Origin: Sphingobacterium sp.
Lineage (GTDB): Bacteria; Bacteroidota; Bacteroidia; Sphingobacteriales; Sphingobacteriaceae
Reading direction: 5' to 3'
DNA length: 16,117 nt
Assembly (NCBI GenBank): GCA_030146225.1
Contig: JASLCA010000104.1
Location: 1-16,117, forward strand
Shown: positions 15,379-16,117 of the stretch, one piece after another
How positions within the stretch are numbered: position 1 is the stretch's first letter
How the letters are laid out: every line of letters begins with the position of its first letter
Made by a program: the position numbers and the translations under genes
The notes under the pieces: generated by a model
Database searches by the model: none
What the model was told of the DNA's origin: nothing
Seen by the model: only the letters and a program-made list of their open reading frames with translations

Positions 15379-16029
15379 TTATCGCAATAATTTAGCAACC
15401 TCATCTAGGCCATTATACAAGCTCTGCTCATCCGCAAACTTTGCCCGCTCGGTAGGGTGCTGCGACACAACACAACAACGTAGCTCCGCTGCCTTGGCCG
15501 AGGAATAGCCCGTAAAAGTATCTTCTACAACCAGAATATCTGCTTTCTCCAGGCCCAATAATGAAATGCCAAGCAGATAGGGCTCTGGATTAGGCTTAGG
15601 GTTGGTAATACTTTCCCGCGTAACAAAAAACTCAAAGTAGGAAAGTAAATCATGTTGCCCCAAAACAGTATCAACGGTCTTCTTGTAGCTGGAAGTCACC
15701 AAGGCAATGCGCTTGTTTGCGGCCTTTAATTCTTGGAGGATTTCTCGGGCATAGGGCATTAAAGGAATATTTTTCATATCAGCCCCCTCATAGCTTGCGC
15801 GAGTCTCTTTCCACATGTATTCTTCGCTGGTAACAATCCCCCAATGGGCCTGCAAAAACTGCACATTATGCACTAAGGTATGTCCAGCAAAATAGCGTAT
15901 CCAGTCTTCAAAATCAATCTTTAAGCCAAAGGAGCGCTCCAAAATAGGCTGCCAATTGGAAAAATAAAAAAACTCTGAATCAATCAATGTCCCATCTAAG
16001 TCAAAGAGGACTGCCTTTATATTACTCAT
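15379..16029 (-). CDS. HAD-superfamily hydrolase, beta-phosphoglucomutase/sugar-phosphatase-like
   Basis: A 216-residue cytoplasmic HAD subfamily IA protein with a helical cap. Motif I is FDLDGTLIDSE with the nucleophile D10 and acid/base D12; motif II is VTSS with T112/S113; motif III is K145 in NPKPNPEPY; motif IV is EDTFTG (169-174). The cap occupies about residues 18-85. This pattern fits small phosphatases acting on sugar phosphates or phosphoglycolate, and beta-phosphoglucomutases. The residues visible here do not separate phosphatase from mutase. It lies 63 bases upstream of the dehydrogenase small-subunit gene on the same strand and may be co-transcribed with it. No Shine-Dalgarno sequence is obvious. 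The exact substrate is unknown. Confidence 0.88.
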   Translation of the reverse strand: MSNIKAVLFDLDGTLIDSEFFYFSNWQPILERSFGLKIDFEDWIRYFAGHTLVHNVQFLQAHWGIVTSEEYMWKETRASYEGADMKNIPLMPYAREILQELKAANKRIALVTSSYKKTVDTVLGQHDLLSYFEFFVTRESITNPKPNPEPYLLGISLLGLEKADILVVEDTFTGYSSAKAAELRCCVVSQHPTERAKFADEQSLYNGLDEVAKLLR

Positions 16030-16100
16030 GTTATAAATATAACCAGAATAATCTTAGCCTACTACTTTCGGTTTAAGCCCCTGATGCGCTACTATCCTAT

Positions 16101-16108
16101 AAGGAGGT
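16101..16108 (+). promoter_or_regulatory. Possible ribosome binding site for a gene starting beyond the right edge
   Basis: AAGGAGGT is a perfect Shine-Dalgarno core ending nine bases before the window edge, about right for a plus-strand start codon at 16118 or just beyond. None of the other genes here has one, so chance is a real alternative. The rest of 16030-16117 shows no coding sequence. Confidence 0.3.
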
Positions 16109-16117
16109 CGCTATTTA

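Noticed and set aside
16036..16117. Degenerate tRNA on the minus strand
   Set aside because: A stretch reading GTAGCGCATCAGG resembles a D-arm, but there is no matching acceptor stem and no GGTTCGA T-arm.

Overview
The window looks like a chromosomal segment of a Bacteroidota bacterium, most likely Sphingobacteriaceae (Sphingobacterium or Pedobacter-like). This is inferred from a SusC/SusD outer-membrane pair, a large secreted S9 peptidase, a short LeuA followed by IlvA, Tat/lipoprotein signals, and the near absence of Shine-Dalgarno sequences before the genes. No phage, transposon, CRISPR or defence genes were recognised.

Layout, left to right. (1) 1-1332, plus strand: the last codons of a probable leuA and a complete ilvA, the tail of a branched-chain amino acid operon, closed by a strong inverted-repeat terminator. 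(2) 1371-1454: a tandem array of twelve degenerate heptamers (GTRAYSA) between two convergent genes. (3) 1477-3873, minus strand: a secreted S9-family serine peptidase. (4) 3874-4282: a 409-base divergent intergenic region with several dyads, probably the control region of the next operon. (5) 4283-8061, plus strand: a complete class Ib ribonucleotide reductase operon, nrdH-nrdI-nrdE-nrdF, ending at a clear terminator. Its proteins resemble Bacillus-type class Ib enzymes, and nrdI and nrdE overlap by 41 bases.

(6) 8136-12849, minus strand: a SusC/SusD nutrient uptake pair (SusC upstream, SusD 13 bases downstream), with no carbohydrate-active enzyme or regulator beside it inside the window. 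(7) 13056-13086: a perfect palindrome with a T tract that ends the next minus-strand unit. (8) 13114-16029, minus strand: HAD phosphatase, then the small and large subunits of a GMC-type periplasmic sugar dehydrogenase. The large subunit carries a Cys cluster like the iron-sulfur motif of bacterial FAD glucose dehydrogenases; the pair is a plausible glucoside 3-dehydrogenase.

Functionally there are three themes: branched-chain amino acid synthesis, dNTP synthesis with its own redoxin and flavodoxin, and outer-membrane capture plus periplasmic oxidation of a sugar-like compound. The link between SusCD and the dehydrogenase is proximity only, since a terminator separates them. I found no convincing new multi-gene system. 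The items most worth a second look are the heptamer array, the nrd leader/operator structures, the possible horizontal origin of the nrd operon, and the dyad upstream of susC.
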